Source of the DNA: Sphingobium aromaticiconvertens
Lineage (GTDB): Bacteria; Pseudomonadota; Alphaproteobacteria; Sphingomonadales; Sphingomonadaceae
Length of the DNA: 64,000 bases
NCBI RefSeq assembly: GCF_037154075.1
Contig: NZ_JBANRJ010000001.1
Coordinates: 614,001-678,000, forward strand
Reading direction: 5' to 3'
In this document: positions 44,494 to 54,600 of the stretch, piece after piece
Numbering within the stretch: position 1 is the first letter of the stretch
Layout: every line of letters starts with the position of its first letter
Made by a program: the position numbers and the translations under genes
Notes under the pieces: generated by a model
The model's input: the letters and a program-made list of their open reading frames with translations, nothing else
Told to the model about the DNA's origin: nothing
Database searches by the model: none

Positions 44494-45218
44494 ATGCGGG
44501 GCCACAGGTGAAAGAGGATAACCATGCTGAGCAGCAGGGCCGTTTCGATCAGTTCGATGCCCGCGCCGTGACCATCGCCCGAAATGCCGCCGATGGTGCG
44601 GCGAAGCTGCCAGCCCCACCACAGGATCAGGGGGGCAGTCATTAGGATGGAGGGCGACGCAGAAGCGGTAGCGACGAGCGCGACAGTCCACACTGCCATG
44701 TCGGCAGGACGGACAGCCACCCGAAAACGCGATGCCAGCCCCTCATGCAGTGGCGGCAGCCAGATCGTCCAGACCAGCGGGCCGATCCGGGCGGCAAAGG
44801 GGATCAGGATGAGCGGCCAGAATAGTTGTGCTTCGACAGCGCTGTGCAGCAGGATCAGCTTGGCGATCAACTGAAGGGCGATAGCGACTACCCCAAAACT
44901 ACCGACATGCGGATCGGCGAGAACGGCCAGAAGGCGCTCCCTGTCCTTATGCGCCGCGCCACTGGCATCGGCCAGGTCCGACAGCCCATCGAGATGTAGC
45001 GCGCCCGTAACGGCCACCCAGACGCCCAACGCTGCCAGCGGACCCAACCACGGATCGAATCTGGAACCGGCAAATGCGGCGCCCGCGACGAGTGTGCCAA
45101 TCACCAGTCCAACGGCGGGAAACCAACGTATGGAGGCTGCGAAAGCGGCCTCATCCGCCATGACGCGCGGCGTTGGCAAACGCGTCAGGAACTGGAGGGC
45201 GAGGATGAAACCCTTCAT
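44490..45218 (-). CDS. cobS: Adenosylcobinamide-GDP ribazoletransferase (cobalamin synthase)
   Basis: The 242-residue inner-membrane enzyme joins AdoCbi-GDP and alpha-ribazole to give adenosylcobalamin. Markers are LQFLTRLPTP, TGALHLDGLSDLADASG and the DPHVGSFG loop, with several membrane segments. ATG 45218 overlaps the phosphatase stop (TGATG). The gene is also called cobV. Confidence 0.93.
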   Translation of the reverse strand: MKGFILALQFLTRLPTPRVMADEAAFAASIRWFPAVGLVIGTLVAGAAFAGSRFDPWLGPLAALGVWVAVTGALHLDGLSDLADASGAAHKDRERLLAVLADPHVGSFGVVAIALQLIAKLILLHSAVEAQLFWPLILIPFAARIGPLVWTIWLPPLHEGLASRFRVAVRPADMAVWTVALVATASASPSILMTAPLILWWGWQLRRTIGGISGDGHGAGIELIETALLLSMVILFHLWPRI

Positions 45219-45784
45219 CACCGCAATCCTGCTATCTGCGCCGAAAGCGTCTCGCCCGGCCAGATGTGGAGGGAGAGGAGGGACGCATAGGGCAAGTCGA
45301 ATGCCCAGACCTGTCGGGCATCGAACCCGCACAATAGGGCAAGCGCCGCGCGCATCGCTCCCCCATGGGTGACGACAAGCGTGGGGCGTGGTGTCAGGTC
45401 ATGGATCGCGGCGCTAACCCTGTCGGTCAGGGCCGACCAGCGTTCGCCGCCCGGTGGTGGACGGCCATCAGGATCGCTCCAGAACTGCCCCAGCGCCACC
45501 GGGTCGACCTCTGCACTGCTCATGCCGTCCCAGTCGCCAAAATCGAGTTCGCGCCAGCGCGGATCGACGATCAGCGGCTGGCCCGATGCCGCTGCCAGTG
45601 CCTCGCCCGGTTGTCGCGCACGGGCGAGGTCGGACGATATATGGATGTCGATGTCCAGCCCCTTGGCCTGCGCGACGCAGGCGGCGATGCCTTCCTGCGT
45701 CGGCCTGCAATCGGTCCGCCCCAGCATGCGCCCGGTGATTTCAGGCGCGCCGTGACGCAGGAGATGGAGCAGGAATCCGGTCAT
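45218..45784 (-). CDS. Histidine phosphatase, probable alpha-ribazole phosphatase
   Basis: The protein has 188 residues with the phosphohistidine motif LLRHGAPE, RELDFGDWDG and VVTHGGAMRA. In this place between cobT and cobS it most likely removes the 5' phosphate of alpha-ribazole phosphate or of cobalamin phosphate. The general family is broad, so the specific role rests on context. It is coupled by overlaps on both sides. Confidence 0.88.
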   Translation of the reverse strand: MTGFLLHLLRHGAPEITGRMLGRTDCRPTQEGIAACVAQAKGLDIDIHISSDLARARQPGEALAAASGQPLIVDPRWRELDFGDWDGMSSAEVDPVALGQFWSDPDGRPPPGGERWSALTDRVSAAIHDLTPRPTLVVTHGGAMRAALALLCGFDARQVWAFDLPYASLLSLHIWPGETLSAQIAGLR

Positions 45785-46797
45785 GACGCTCCGGAAATGC
45801 CCGCTTCGGCAAAGGTGGCCATGCCTTCATGCGCGGCCAGCGCCGATCGGATCACCGCGACGGCGACTGCCGCGCCGCTGCCCTCACCCAGCCGCATGTC
45901 GAGTGCGAGCAGGGGCGCAAGGCCCAGCCGATCCAGCAGGCGGCCGTGGCCCGGCTCGGCCGAACGATGCCCCGCGATGCAATGATCGGTGATGGCCGGG
46001 CAGGCTGTAGCGATCGGCGCCAGCGCCGCGCAACTGATGAATCCATCAAGAACCACAGGGATGCGCCGCTGCCGTGCTGTCACGATTGCGCCGGCGATGG
46101 CGACAATCTCTCGTCCGCCAAGCCGCCGCAGCGTTTCAAACGGCGTCATGGGCGCGTCGGCATGAAAGGCGATGGCTTGTTCCACCACGACCACTTTTCG
46201 CGCGATGCCCTGGCTATCGATACCGGTGCCGGGGCCGACCCAGTCAGCGGCAGATCCACCGAAGGACCGCATGCACAGTGCGGCGGCGGCGGTCGAATTG
46301 CCGATTCCCATTTCGCCCACGACCAGCAGGTCGAGTCCGGGTTCCACGACATCCGCGCCCGCCGACAGCGCGGTCAGGCACTCCGCTTCCGTCATGGCGG
46401 GTTGGCAGGTGAAGTCCGCCGTGGGCCGATCAAGGTCCAGCGCCACAATCTTCAGGTCAAGATCGACCGCTTTGGCGAGGGCGTTGATCGCGGCGCCGCC
46501 CGCTTCGAAATTGCGGACCATCTGCGCGGTGACGTCCGCCGGGAAGGCGCTGACGCCATGGATCGTCACGCCATGATTGCCCGCAAAGATGGCGGCGCGC
46601 ATGCTGTTCAACACGGGACGCTCGCGGTCCTGCCACCCGGCCAGGAACAGCGCAATGTCCTCTAGCCGTCCCAGCGAGCCAAGTGGCTTGGTGAGTTGGG
46701 CCTGTCGCGCCCGTGCGGCCTCCTGTGCGGTGGCATCTACTTTGGGGAGGTCAATCAGCGCAGCCTCGAACGCCGCAATTGTGGGAAAGCCGCTCAT
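45781..46797 (-). CDS. cobT: Nicotinate-nucleotide--dimethylbenzimidazole phosphoribosyltransferase
   Basis: The enzyme activates 5,6-dimethylbenzimidazole to alpha-ribazole phosphate. Its 338 residues show ARQAQLTKPLGSLGRLE, FAGNHGV, VGEMGIGNSTAAAAL and the catalytic Glu region DMRLGEGSGAA. ATG 46797 overlaps the DUF1636 stop (ATGA). It would use the base made by BluB, encoded 4 kb upstream. Confidence 0.95.
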   Translation of the reverse strand: MSGFPTIAAFEAALIDLPKVDATAQEAARARQAQLTKPLGSLGRLEDIALFLAGWQDRERPVLNSMRAAIFAGNHGVTIHGVSAFPADVTAQMVRNFEAGGAAINALAKAVDLDLKIVALDLDRPTADFTCQPAMTEAECLTALSAGADVVEPGLDLLVVGEMGIGNSTAAAALCMRSFGGSAADWVGPGTGIDSQGIARKVVVVEQAIAFHADAPMTPFETLRRLGGREIVAIAGAIVTARQRRIPVVLDGFISCAALAPIATACPAITDHCIAGHRSAEPGHGRLLDRLGLAPLLALDMRLGEGSGAAVAVAVIRSALAAHEGMATFAEAGISGAS

Positions 46798-47210
46798 TCC
46801 TCGACCACAAAGCCCTGGGGTGGCGTGCGGGTGATGAAATGGCCCTTCACGCCCTGCGGCCAATGTGCAAACGGAACGCGGCCATGCTCGCTCGCCGCAT
46901 AATGGACGGCATAGTCGAGAATGGCGCGGGCGGCCTCTTTGTCAGGCGTGAAGCGGCCCAGCACATAACCGACCTTGGCGGGCGCGCGCAGATGGACGGT
47001 GCAAAATTCGGTGCAGGCGAACAGGCATGGCATTTCCTGTACCGTAACGCCGTCATAGCGCGGGTCCGACGCCTTGACCGTCCGAAGCGCAGCAACCAGT
47101 TGGGCGCCGCCCCGCGTCCCGCTGTCATTTTCGCGTGCCTCGCCCGAATGGCGACAGGTGTTGCACGCAACGATGGCGGGACCATCTTCGACCGGCTTGA
47201 ACTTCATCAT
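46794..47210 (-). CDS. DUF1636 family Cys-rich protein, first gene of the cob operon
   Basis: The protein has 138 residues with CNTCRHSG near the N-terminus and CLFACTEFCTVHL mid-protein, a thioredoxin-like ferredoxin pattern suited to a metal or Fe-S site. DUF1636 genes commonly sit in cobalamin loci, where a cobalt or redox function is suspected but not proven. ATG 47210 (or 47207) with GAAGG just upstream is preferred; the frame is open to 47399 but that part is riboswitch leader. Confidence 0.8.
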   Translation of the reverse strand: MMKFKPVEDGPAIVACNTCRHSGEARENDSGTRGGAQLVAALRTVKASDPRYDGVTVQEMPCLFACTEFCTVHLRAPAKVGYVLGRFTPDKEAARAILDYAVHYAASEHGRVPFAHWPQGVKGHFITRTPPQGFVVEE

Positions 47211-47409
47211 GCCTTCGACGCGCGCATTGGTGTCGGCAGGAAGGGAGAAATAATAATGTACGGCAACATCAAACGGGCACCCATGACAACGGGCCACGTT
47301 CACGAGACATGCCGACGCACGACATGGCCCGCGCATAAGCGGCCCTGACATGTCGCCTGTCGGGTTTACCCCCGTTCGCCCGGAATCCCCTGTCCGCACG
47401 AAAGACGAC

Positions 47410-47582
47410 CGCGACGGGCAGGTCTCCTGGCTTGCGGGTCAACACCTGTTCGAACCGCCTTCTCAGGATTGTGACAATCCCAATGGCCTGTGGTCGATGG
47501 CTCGCCGCTCACAGTTGCAGGGGCAGCCGGGGTTTTGAACCCCGTTCCCATTTTCATCCCCATTTTCAGGGGAACCTGTCGC
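47410..47582 (-). promoter_or_regulatory. Cobalamin riboswitch 1
   Basis: Read on the minus strand, this has the full B12 aptamer: a 5' GGTTCCC element, GAAAATGGGAA, the core CTGCAACTGTGAGCGG, a GGCGAGCC arm, CCACAGG, and the B12 box AAGCCAGGAGACCTGCC (complement of 47417-47433). It would turn down the DUF1636-cobT-cobU operon when adenosylcobalamin is abundant. The 5' end lies about 45 bases past the btuD stop. The edges are approximate. Confidence 0.93.
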
Positions 47583-47626
47583 GGGCCGACGCTTACTCAG
47601 CGCTTCATTGCGCGTCAATCAATCTG

Positions 47627-48406
47627 TCAATCGGGCAATCTGTCCATCGGGACGATCATGGGCGCGGCGCCAGATGTATCGATGAGGGCGTCGATGCCAT
47701 AGACCGATCGCAGCCGCTCGGCGGTCAGTACCTCCATCGGCGCGCCGTCGGCGACAAGCGAACCGCCATGCATCAGCAGCAGCCGGTCGCAATAGCGCGC
47801 GGCCATCGTCAGGTCATGGAGGACCGCGACCACCAGCGCACCCGCATCCGCCTGCCGCCGCAACAGGGCCATAACATCGATCTGATGGCCCGGATCGAGC
47901 GAGGCCAGCGGTTCGTCCACGACCAGAGCGGGCGCTTCGACCGCCAGCGCGCGGGCCAGCAATGCCCTTGCGCGCTCGCCGCCCGAAAGGTCGGTGGCAA
48001 TGCGGTAGCGCAGATTGGTGACATCCGCGCGATCGAGCGCCCGATCGACAGCGGCCAGATCGTCTGACGCCAGCGACGACATGGGCGCCAGATGCGGCAG
48101 TCGTCCCAGCGCGACCAGCCGTTCGACGCTGAGCGGCCAATGCAGCGTCTGCCCCTGTGGAAGATAGGCGACCTTGCGCGCCACGGCGGCGCGGGCCATC
48201 TGCGCGACTGGCTTGCTATCGATCAGAGCATTGCCGCTGCTGGCCGGGATCAGGCCCAGCATCACGCGCAACAGGCTGGATTTGCCCGCGCCGTTCGGGC
48301 CGATAATGCCGACGAGCCTGCCCGGCTCCAGCGCGGCGCTGACGTCGCGCACGACCTGGCGGCGGCCAAGGCTGACGCTGACCGAATCCAGTTGGATCGT
48401 CACCAT
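47627..48406 (-). CDS. btuD: Cobalamin-type ABC transporter ATP-binding protein
   Basis: The protein has 259 residues with Walker A GPNGAGKSS, Q-loop YLPQG, signature LSGGERARALLARAL, Walker B ALVVDEPLASLDP and the switch His. It energises import through the FecCD permease encoded by the overlapping upstream gene. B12 specificity is inferred from the cobalamin island; iron siderophore transporters look alike. Confidence 0.88.
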   Translation of the reverse strand: MVTIQLDSVSVSLGRRQVVRDVSAALEPGRLVGIIGPNGAGKSSLLRVMLGLIPASSGNALIDSKPVAQMARAAVARKVAYLPQGQTLHWPLSVERLVALGRLPHLAPMSSLASDDLAAVDRALDRADVTNLRYRIATDLSGGERARALLARALAVEAPALVVDEPLASLDPGHQIDVMALLRRQADAGALVVAVLHDLTMAARYCDRLLLMHGGSLVADGAPMEVLTAERLRSVYGIDALIDTSGAAPMIVPMDRLPD

Positions 48407-49425
48407 ATCCGCCGCTCCCGCATGAGGTGGAAGAGGAAGACCGGGACGCCCAGAAACGCCGTCATCACGCCAAGTTTCAGTTCGTTGGTCGACGGGATCA
48501 GGCGCACGCCTATGTCCGCCAGCGCAAGGAGCGATGCGCCCGCCAGTGCCGAGGGCAGAAGGATCGACGATGGCGCGCGGTCGGTGAGCGGGCGGATCAG
48601 ATGGGGTACGATCAGGCCGACGAAACCGATCGCGCCCGACACGGCGACCGCGCCTCCCACTCCGATGGCGACGCCCAGCAGCAGGCGTAGCCGCGTGATC
48701 CGCAAATCGACGCCCAGCGCCCGCGCGCCATCCTCACCCAGCGTGAGCGCATCAAGCGCATGGCCATCGAACAACAGCAGCGCGATGCCGATGGCGATGC
48801 AGGGCAGGGCGATCAGGACATGCTGAAAGGACCGGTTCTCGATCGAACCCAGCAGCCAGGTCATGATCTCCATCGCGGCGAAGGGGTTGGGGGACAGGTT
48901 GAGGGCCAGGCTGATCCCGGCCCCGGCCAGGGTCGCGACGGCGATGCCGGCGAGGATCAGGGTCAGCGGGCTTTCCGAGTGACCGGCCAGAGCGAAAAGC
49001 AGCGCGAGTGAAATCAGGGCGGCGGTAATCGCCATCAGGGGGAGAAGTAGCGGGTGCAACTCTGCAAGCCCGAAATAGATGGCGCCAACGGCCCCCAGCG
49101 CGGCGCTGTTGGATGCGCCAAGGACCGATGGTTCGGCCAGCGGATTGCGAAGATAGCCCTGCAACGTCGCCCCGGCGAGGCCCAGCATGGCGCCCACGGC
49201 AAGGGCGATGATCGTGCGCGGCAGTCGCAGGTCGATCAGGATCGCCGATGCGACCGGATCGCCATGCCCCGTCAGCGCGGCCAGTGCGCGTGCCGGAGCG
49301 ATCGACACCGCGCCCAACAGCATCGACGTTGTCGCGACGACGACCATCAGCGCCAGCAGGGCCAGCATCATCGCGGGCCTGCGCCAGCTAGGGACAAGGT
49401 GGCCAAGAACAGGATTGAACGTCAA
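48400..49425 (-). CDS. btuC: FecCD family ABC transporter permease, cobalamin type
   Basis: The 341-residue inner-membrane permease has about ten segments and the markers RLPRTIIALAVGAMLGLAGATLQGYLRNPLAEPSVLG and GAIGFVGLIVPHLIRPL. It overlaps btuD by 7 bases and is divergent from the binding-protein gene across about 53 bases. Corrinoid transport is inferred from context. Confidence 0.88.
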   Translation of the reverse strand: MTFNPVLGHLVPSWRRPAMMLALLALMVVVATTSMLLGAVSIAPARALAALTGHGDPVASAILIDLRLPRTIIALAVGAMLGLAGATLQGYLRNPLAEPSVLGASNSAALGAVGAIYFGLAELHPLLLPLMAITAALISLALLFALAGHSESPLTLILAGIAVATLAGAGISLALNLSPNPFAAMEIMTWLLGSIENRSFQHVLIALPCIAIGIALLLFDGHALDALTLGEDGARALGVDLRITRLRLLLGVAIGVGGAVAVSGAIGFVGLIVPHLIRPLTDRAPSSILLPSALAGASLLALADIGVRLIPSTNELKLGVMTAFLGVPVFLFHLMRERRIW

Positions 49426-49478
49426 GAAAATCCTCTTAGTCGATCGCTTGCCCCAGCGCGCTTGTGTCGCGGGACCGT

Positions 49479-50381
49479 ATGGCTATGCATGACGGCGTCA
49501 TGCCCTATCGCTCTTATCGTTCGTTCGTCAAAATTATAGCGGTGTTTGCCGCAATCGCGTCGCTGGGCGCTGTTGCTCAGGCGGGTGAAGGCAGGCGACC
49601 CCAGCGGATCGTCTCGCTCAACCTGTGCGCCGACCAATATCTGATCGCGCTGGCCGATCCGGGCCAGATTGCGGGGCTTACCCATAATGCTACCGATCCG
49701 GCCATGTCGGCGGGTGCCGCCAGGGCGCGGGGGCTGCCGATCATGGGGCAATCGGCGGAGGAGATATTGGCGATCAACCCGGACCTCATCATTGGCGCGC
49801 CTGCCCGTCGTAGCGGCGTCATGGCCGCGCTTAACGGGCGTGATTATCGCATGGTCGACCTTAAATCCGCCGAAAACTACGGGGACATCATCGCGCAGAT
49901 CCGGCAAGTGGCGGCGGCGATCGGGCAGGGGCCGCGTGGAGAGGCGATGATCGCGCGGATGAACAGGGAGCTGACCGCACTGCCCCGGCTGCCGGGCAAG
50001 CCGGTCGCGGCCTATTATCAGCGTCGCGGCTATATGACGGGGACGGGCACGCTGGTGGATGACCTGATGAGGCGCGTCGGCCTCACCAATCTTGCCGGTA
50101 AACTTGGCAAGCCGTCGCTTTCCCAACTGTCGCTGGAGGAAATGATTATGGCCAATCCCGACTATCTGGTGGTCGAGAGCGCCACCGACCGGATCACCGA
50201 TCAGGGCACGGAAATGCTGCATCATCCGATACTGGATGGCATCCCTCGACTGCGCGTGCCGCAGGCATGGACCGTCTGCGGCGGCCCTGCCTATGTGCTG
50301 GCAGCGCGCAGCCTGTCCCAACAAATACAACAGACTCAGGCTAGGACCGGGACAGGGGCGAAGCGGATTAACGCTCGCTGA
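49479..50381 (+). CDS. btuF: Cobalamin-type ABC transporter substrate-binding protein
   Basis: The protein has about 300 residues with an N-terminal export signal (FVKIIAVFAAIASLGAVAQA) and a BtuF/FhuD-like fold (RIVSLNLCADQYLIALADP, ILAINPDLIIG, long linking helix). It delivers corrinoid to BtuCD in the periplasm. GGGA precedes ATG 49479; ATG 49500 would also keep the signal. It is divergent from btuC, and its 3' end overlaps bluB by 14 bases. Confidence 0.86.
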   Translation: MAMHDGVMPYRSYRSFVKIIAVFAAIASLGAVAQAGEGRRPQRIVSLNLCADQYLIALADPGQIAGLTHNATDPAMSAGAARARGLPIMGQSAEEILAINPDLIIGAPARRSGVMAALNGRDYRMVDLKSAENYGDIIAQIRQVAAAIGQGPRGEAMIARMNRELTALPRLPGKPVAAYYQRRGYMTGTGTLVDDLMRRVGLTNLAGKLGKPSLSQLSLEEMIMANPDYLVVESATDRITDQGTEMLHHPILDGIPRLRVPQAWTVCGGPAYVLAARSLSQQIQQTQARTGTGAKRINAR

Positions 50382-51018
50382 CATGCGCTCGCCAGTCCCG
50401 CCGTGCCTGCCAGCCGCGCCGATCAAGTTCGGGTATGTCTGACGGCGCCTTTGCATAGCCGATGCAGAGCAGGGCAATGAAATGCCACTGAGCGGGCGCA
50501 TCCAGCAAGTCTGCGAGCCAGTCAGGTTCAAGGATCGACACCCAGCCAAGGCCGATGCCGCGACTCTGCGCCGTCAGCCACAGCGTATGGATCGCCATGA
50601 TGGTCGAATAACGCAATGCTTCGGGCATGGTGGCGATGCCCAACCCATGGCCTTCGCGGGGGCTTTCATCGGAAAAGACCGCCACGATCTCCGGCGCTTC
50701 ACGCAGGCCATGGAGTTTTAGCGAGGCGTAGAGCGCGGCCTGTTCCGCCTGCGTATAGCGTTCGCCCGCCTGTCGCGCGGCGGCATCGACATGGTCGGCA
50801 AGCGTGGTGCGGAGCGCAGGCGTGCGGAGGCGGACGAAGCGCCACGGCTGCGCGTTGCCGACTGACGGGGCAAGTCTGGTGGCGGCGAACAGTCGGTCCA
50901 TTTCGTCTTCGGGCACCGGGCGGGTATCGAAATGCCGGACATCACGCCGCCAGACCAGCAGCTTTTCAAGGTCGCTTGCCTGTGTGGCTTCTGCGCTCGA
51001 TGGCCCGTCATCCGGCAT
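50368..51018 (-). CDS. bluB: 5,6-dimethylbenzimidazole synthase
   Basis: BluB breaks down reduced FMN with oxygen to make the lower ligand of B12. The 216 residues show the nitroreductase-like start RRDVRHFDTRPVPEDEMDRLFAATRLAPSVGNAQPWRF and GIGLGWVSILEP. It follows cobO directly and ends the cobW-cobN-cobO-bluB unit. An oxygen-dependent enzyme here fits an aerobic bacterium. Confidence 0.94.
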   Translation of the reverse strand: MPDDGPSSAEATQASDLEKLLVWRRDVRHFDTRPVPEDEMDRLFAATRLAPSVGNAQPWRFVRLRTPALRTTLADHVDAAARQAGERYTQAEQAALYASLKLHGLREAPEIVAVFSDESPREGHGLGIATMPEALRYSTIMAIHTLWLTAQSRGIGLGWVSILEPDWLADLLDAPAQWHFIALLCIGYAKAPSDIPELDRRGWQARRDWRAHVSER

Positions 51019-51626
51019 CAGAACTCGATACCGGCCTGCGCCCTGACACCCTGTTCACGGAAGGGATGTTTGATGAGCGTCATTTCGGTGACGAGATCGG
51101 CCGCCTCGATCAGCGCTTCGGGCGCATTGCGACCGGTGACGATGACATGGGTCATTTCCGGCTTGGCCTTGAGCACATCGATCACCTCGTCGAGCGGCAG
51201 ATAGTCGTAGCGCAGCACTATATTGAGTTCGTCGGCCAACACCATGCCATAAGCGGGGTCGGCGACCATTCGCTTGACCTCGTCCCATGCCCCGCGCGCG
51301 GTCGCAATGTCGCGGGCGCGGTCCTGCGTGTCCCAGGTGAAACCCTCGCCCATCGGCTTGAACTCAACCTGCTCGGGGAAAGCGTCGAATACCACTTTTT
51401 CTCCGGTGGTCATCGCGCCTTTCACGAATTGGACGACGCCAACCTTCTTGCCATGGCCGATGGCGCGCACGACCATGCCGAGCGCCGCAGTGGTCTTGCC
51501 CTTGCCTTTGCCGGTATGGACGATCAGCAGACCCTTTTCGACCGTCTTGCCCGCAAGAATCTTGTCATGCGCGGCCTGCTTCTTCTTCATCTTCTCGGTA
51601 TGACGTTCCTCGGTCCGTTCCACCAT
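51018..51626 (-). CDS. cobO: Corrinoid adenosyltransferase
   Basis: The enzyme attaches the adenosyl group to cob(I)yrinic acid a,c-diamide or cobinamide using ATP. The 202 residues hold the P-loop HTGKGKGKTTAALGM, VVQFVKGAMTTGE and DELNIVLRYDYLP. GCAGGAG is well spaced (7 bases) for ATG 51626; ATG 51632, which overlaps the cobN stop, is an alternative. It is coupled within the cobW operon. Confidence 0.94.
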   Translation of the reverse strand: MVERTEERHTEKMKKKQAAHDKILAGKTVEKGLLIVHTGKGKGKTTAALGMVVRAIGHGKKVGVVQFVKGAMTTGEKVVFDAFPEQVEFKPMGEGFTWDTQDRARDIATARGAWDEVKRMVADPAYGMVLADELNIVLRYDYLPLDEVIDVLKAKPEMTHVIVTGRNAPEALIEAADLVTEMTLIKHPFREQGVRAQAGIEF

Positions 51627-51628
51627 GA

Positions 51629-54600
51629 TCATGCTCCTGCAAGGTCTGCGAGCAGCATGCCCGCGCTGTTCGATTTGGGTTTCCAAAGGCCGCGCTCCAG
51701 CGCTTCGGCAAGGCGGGCTGCGGTTTCGCGCAGCGCTGCCGGGTTCACTTCGCTCATGAAGGCACGGACGTCCTCATCCTCGATAAAGGCGGCGTGGACG
51801 GCGTCGAAATGATGGTCGCGCACGGCATGGGTCGTGGCGGCGAAGGCGAACAGATAATCGACGCTCGCCGCGATCTCGAATGCGCCCTTATAGCCATGGC
51901 GCATCACGCCCGCGATCCATTTGGGATTAGTGACGCGGGCGCGCACGACGCGGCCGATCTCATCCTCCAGCGTGCGGACGACGGGCCGTTCCGGGCGGCT
52001 ATGGTCATTGTGGTAGGCGCGGGGGCGTTTGCCCGACAGATGCTCGACGGCTGCGGCGATGCCGCCTTCAAACTGGTAATAATCGTCGCTGTCGAGCAGG
52101 TCATGCTCGCGATTATCCTGATTCTGGACCACCGCGTCCACTTGGCTAAGTCGATCGGTAAAGAGCGTGCGTTCGGCGTCGCCCTTCACCCCCGCGCCAT
52201 AGGCATAGCTGCCCCAGTCCAGGTAGACCGATGCCAGATCGGCGCGGTCGTGCCAGATCTTCTCGTCGATCATCGCCTGAAGGCCTGCGCCATAGGCGCC
52301 CGGCTTCGATCCAAAGACGCGAAACCCCGCGCGCAGCGCCGATTGGCCGGGGTCGCCGCCCTCTTCGACCAGCCGCGCGGTTTCGGCGCGGTGGCGGGCG
52401 GCGGCGGGGTTATCTTCCTCCGGCTCGTCCAGCGCCATGACCGCGCGGGCGGCACTGTCGAGCAGATCGATCTGTTCGGGAAAGGCGTCGCGGAAAAAGC
52501 CCGAAACACGGAAGGTCACGTCTACCCTTGGGCGGCCGATCTCCGCGACCTTCATCACCTCGAACCCGATCACCCGGCCTGACGTCCAGTCCCAGCGGGG
52601 CCGCACGCCCATCAGGGCGAGAGCTTGTGCGATGTCGTCGCCGCCGGTCCGCATATTGGCGGTGCCCCAGGCACTGAGCGCCATGGCGCGCGGATAGTCG
52701 CCCTCCCGCTGGAGATAATCGTCGACCAGCAGTTGCGCCGATCGCTTGCCCAATTCCCACGCCGTGGCGGTCGGCACCGACCGCGTGTCGACCGAATAGA
52801 AATTGCGCCCCGTCGGCAGGACGTCGGGGCGACCCCGCGTCGGCGCGCCGGAGGGACCGGGCAGGATGAACTGCCCGTCGAGGGCCGCGAGCAACGCGGT
52901 ACGTTCCGCTTGGCCACAGGCGTCCACTCGAAGCGCGAGGTCGCCGAGCAGCGACTGCATGACGGCGGCGGAGGCAGGGCCGGGGGGCGTCTGGCCATCG
53001 ACCAGCGCGATCGCCAACAGTTCCAGCCGCTCGACCGTGTCGCCAGTGCTGCGCCACGGATCGGTGGAGAGGATCGATAAGGGAGGGGGTGTAGGACCGG
53101 TCCACGCATCGGCCATCCGGCAATCGAGCGGGTCGAAGCCCAGCGACAGATCGTCCGCCATGGCGCGCAGCAGCGACGCCTGCCCCGCATGGTCATAGCC
53201 GCGCGGCGTCCGGGCGAGCGCGATCAGCAGGTCAGTCCGCAACCTCTGTTCGGGCGAGCGGGTGAAGATATGCAGCCCATCACGGATCTGCATTTCCTTT
53301 AGCTCGCACAGATAATTATCGAGCGCCGCCAGAGCATCATCGCCATCGCCTGCCGCGCCTGCGTCCATGTCCAGCCCTTGGCTACGAGCAAGGTTGAGGA
53401 TTTCACCCTTCAGATGATTGATCCGGCGCGGGTCCATCCCGGCGGCCAGATAGTATTCGTCTACCAGCGCCTCCAGCGCCTTCAACGGGCCATAGCTTTC
53501 CGCGCGGGTGAGCGGCGGGGTGAGGTGATCGATGATGACGGCGCCGATCCGGCGCTTGGCCTGTGTCCCTTCGCCCGGATCATTGACGATGAAGGGATAG
53601 AGTTGGGGTATCGGTCCCGCGCAGATTTCGGGCAAGCAGCTGTCGGACAAAGCGAGCGCCTTGCCGGGCAGCCATTCCAGATTGCCATGCTTGCCGACAT
53701 GAACGACCGCATGAGCGCCGAAATGCCGGTTCAGCCAGATGTGGAACGCCAGATAGCCATGGGGCGGGACCAGCGCAGGATCATGATAGGTCGCCTTGGC
53801 GTCGATATTGTAACCCCGCGCAGGCTGCACCGCGACCGCGACATGGCCGAAGCGGTGGACGGGGAGCTGAAAGGCGCCGTCCTGCACGAAAGGGTCGGCT
53901 TCGGGGGAACCCCAGCGCTCGGACACAGCCGCTCGCACGGACGCGGGCATGGTTTCGAACGCCGCCCTGTAGTCGGTCAGCGACAGGGCAACCTCTCCGG
54001 GGCGGTCGACCGAAGCGGGGGCGTTGGTGACGCCCGCCAGCATGATCGCCATCAGCGCTGCGCCGTCGGTGGGGGCGTCGCCGACCGTATAGCCAGCCTC
54101 TCTCAATGCTTGCAGGATCGCCACGGTGCTGGCCGGGGTGTCGAGACCAACGCCATTGCCCAGACGCCCGTCGCGATTGGGATAGTTGGCGAGCACCAGC
54201 GCGACATGGCGATCGGCAGCGGACGTTCGGCGCAGCCTCGCCCAGCCAAGGGCAAGGTCAGCGACGAAGGCAACCCGGTCGGGTGCGACCCGTGGCACGA
54301 CGATGCCACATTCGGTACGGCCGTCGAAATGCTCGGAGGCCTTGAAGGCGACGGCGCGGGTGAAGAGGCGACCGTCCACTTCAGGCAAAGCGACATTCAT
54401 GGCGAGGTCGCGCGGCCCCAGACCACGCGGACTTTCCCGCCACGCGTCTTCCTCCGCGCTTGCAAAGACGGTCTGGAGGATTGGGCAGTTGGCGTCCTCC
54501 AATATGCTCGCGCCGCGCGTCTCGCCGGGGGAGGAGGCGGCGAAGGCTGTTGCGTTCAGGATGACGTCCGGGGCGGTATTGGCGATCACGCCGCGCAGCC

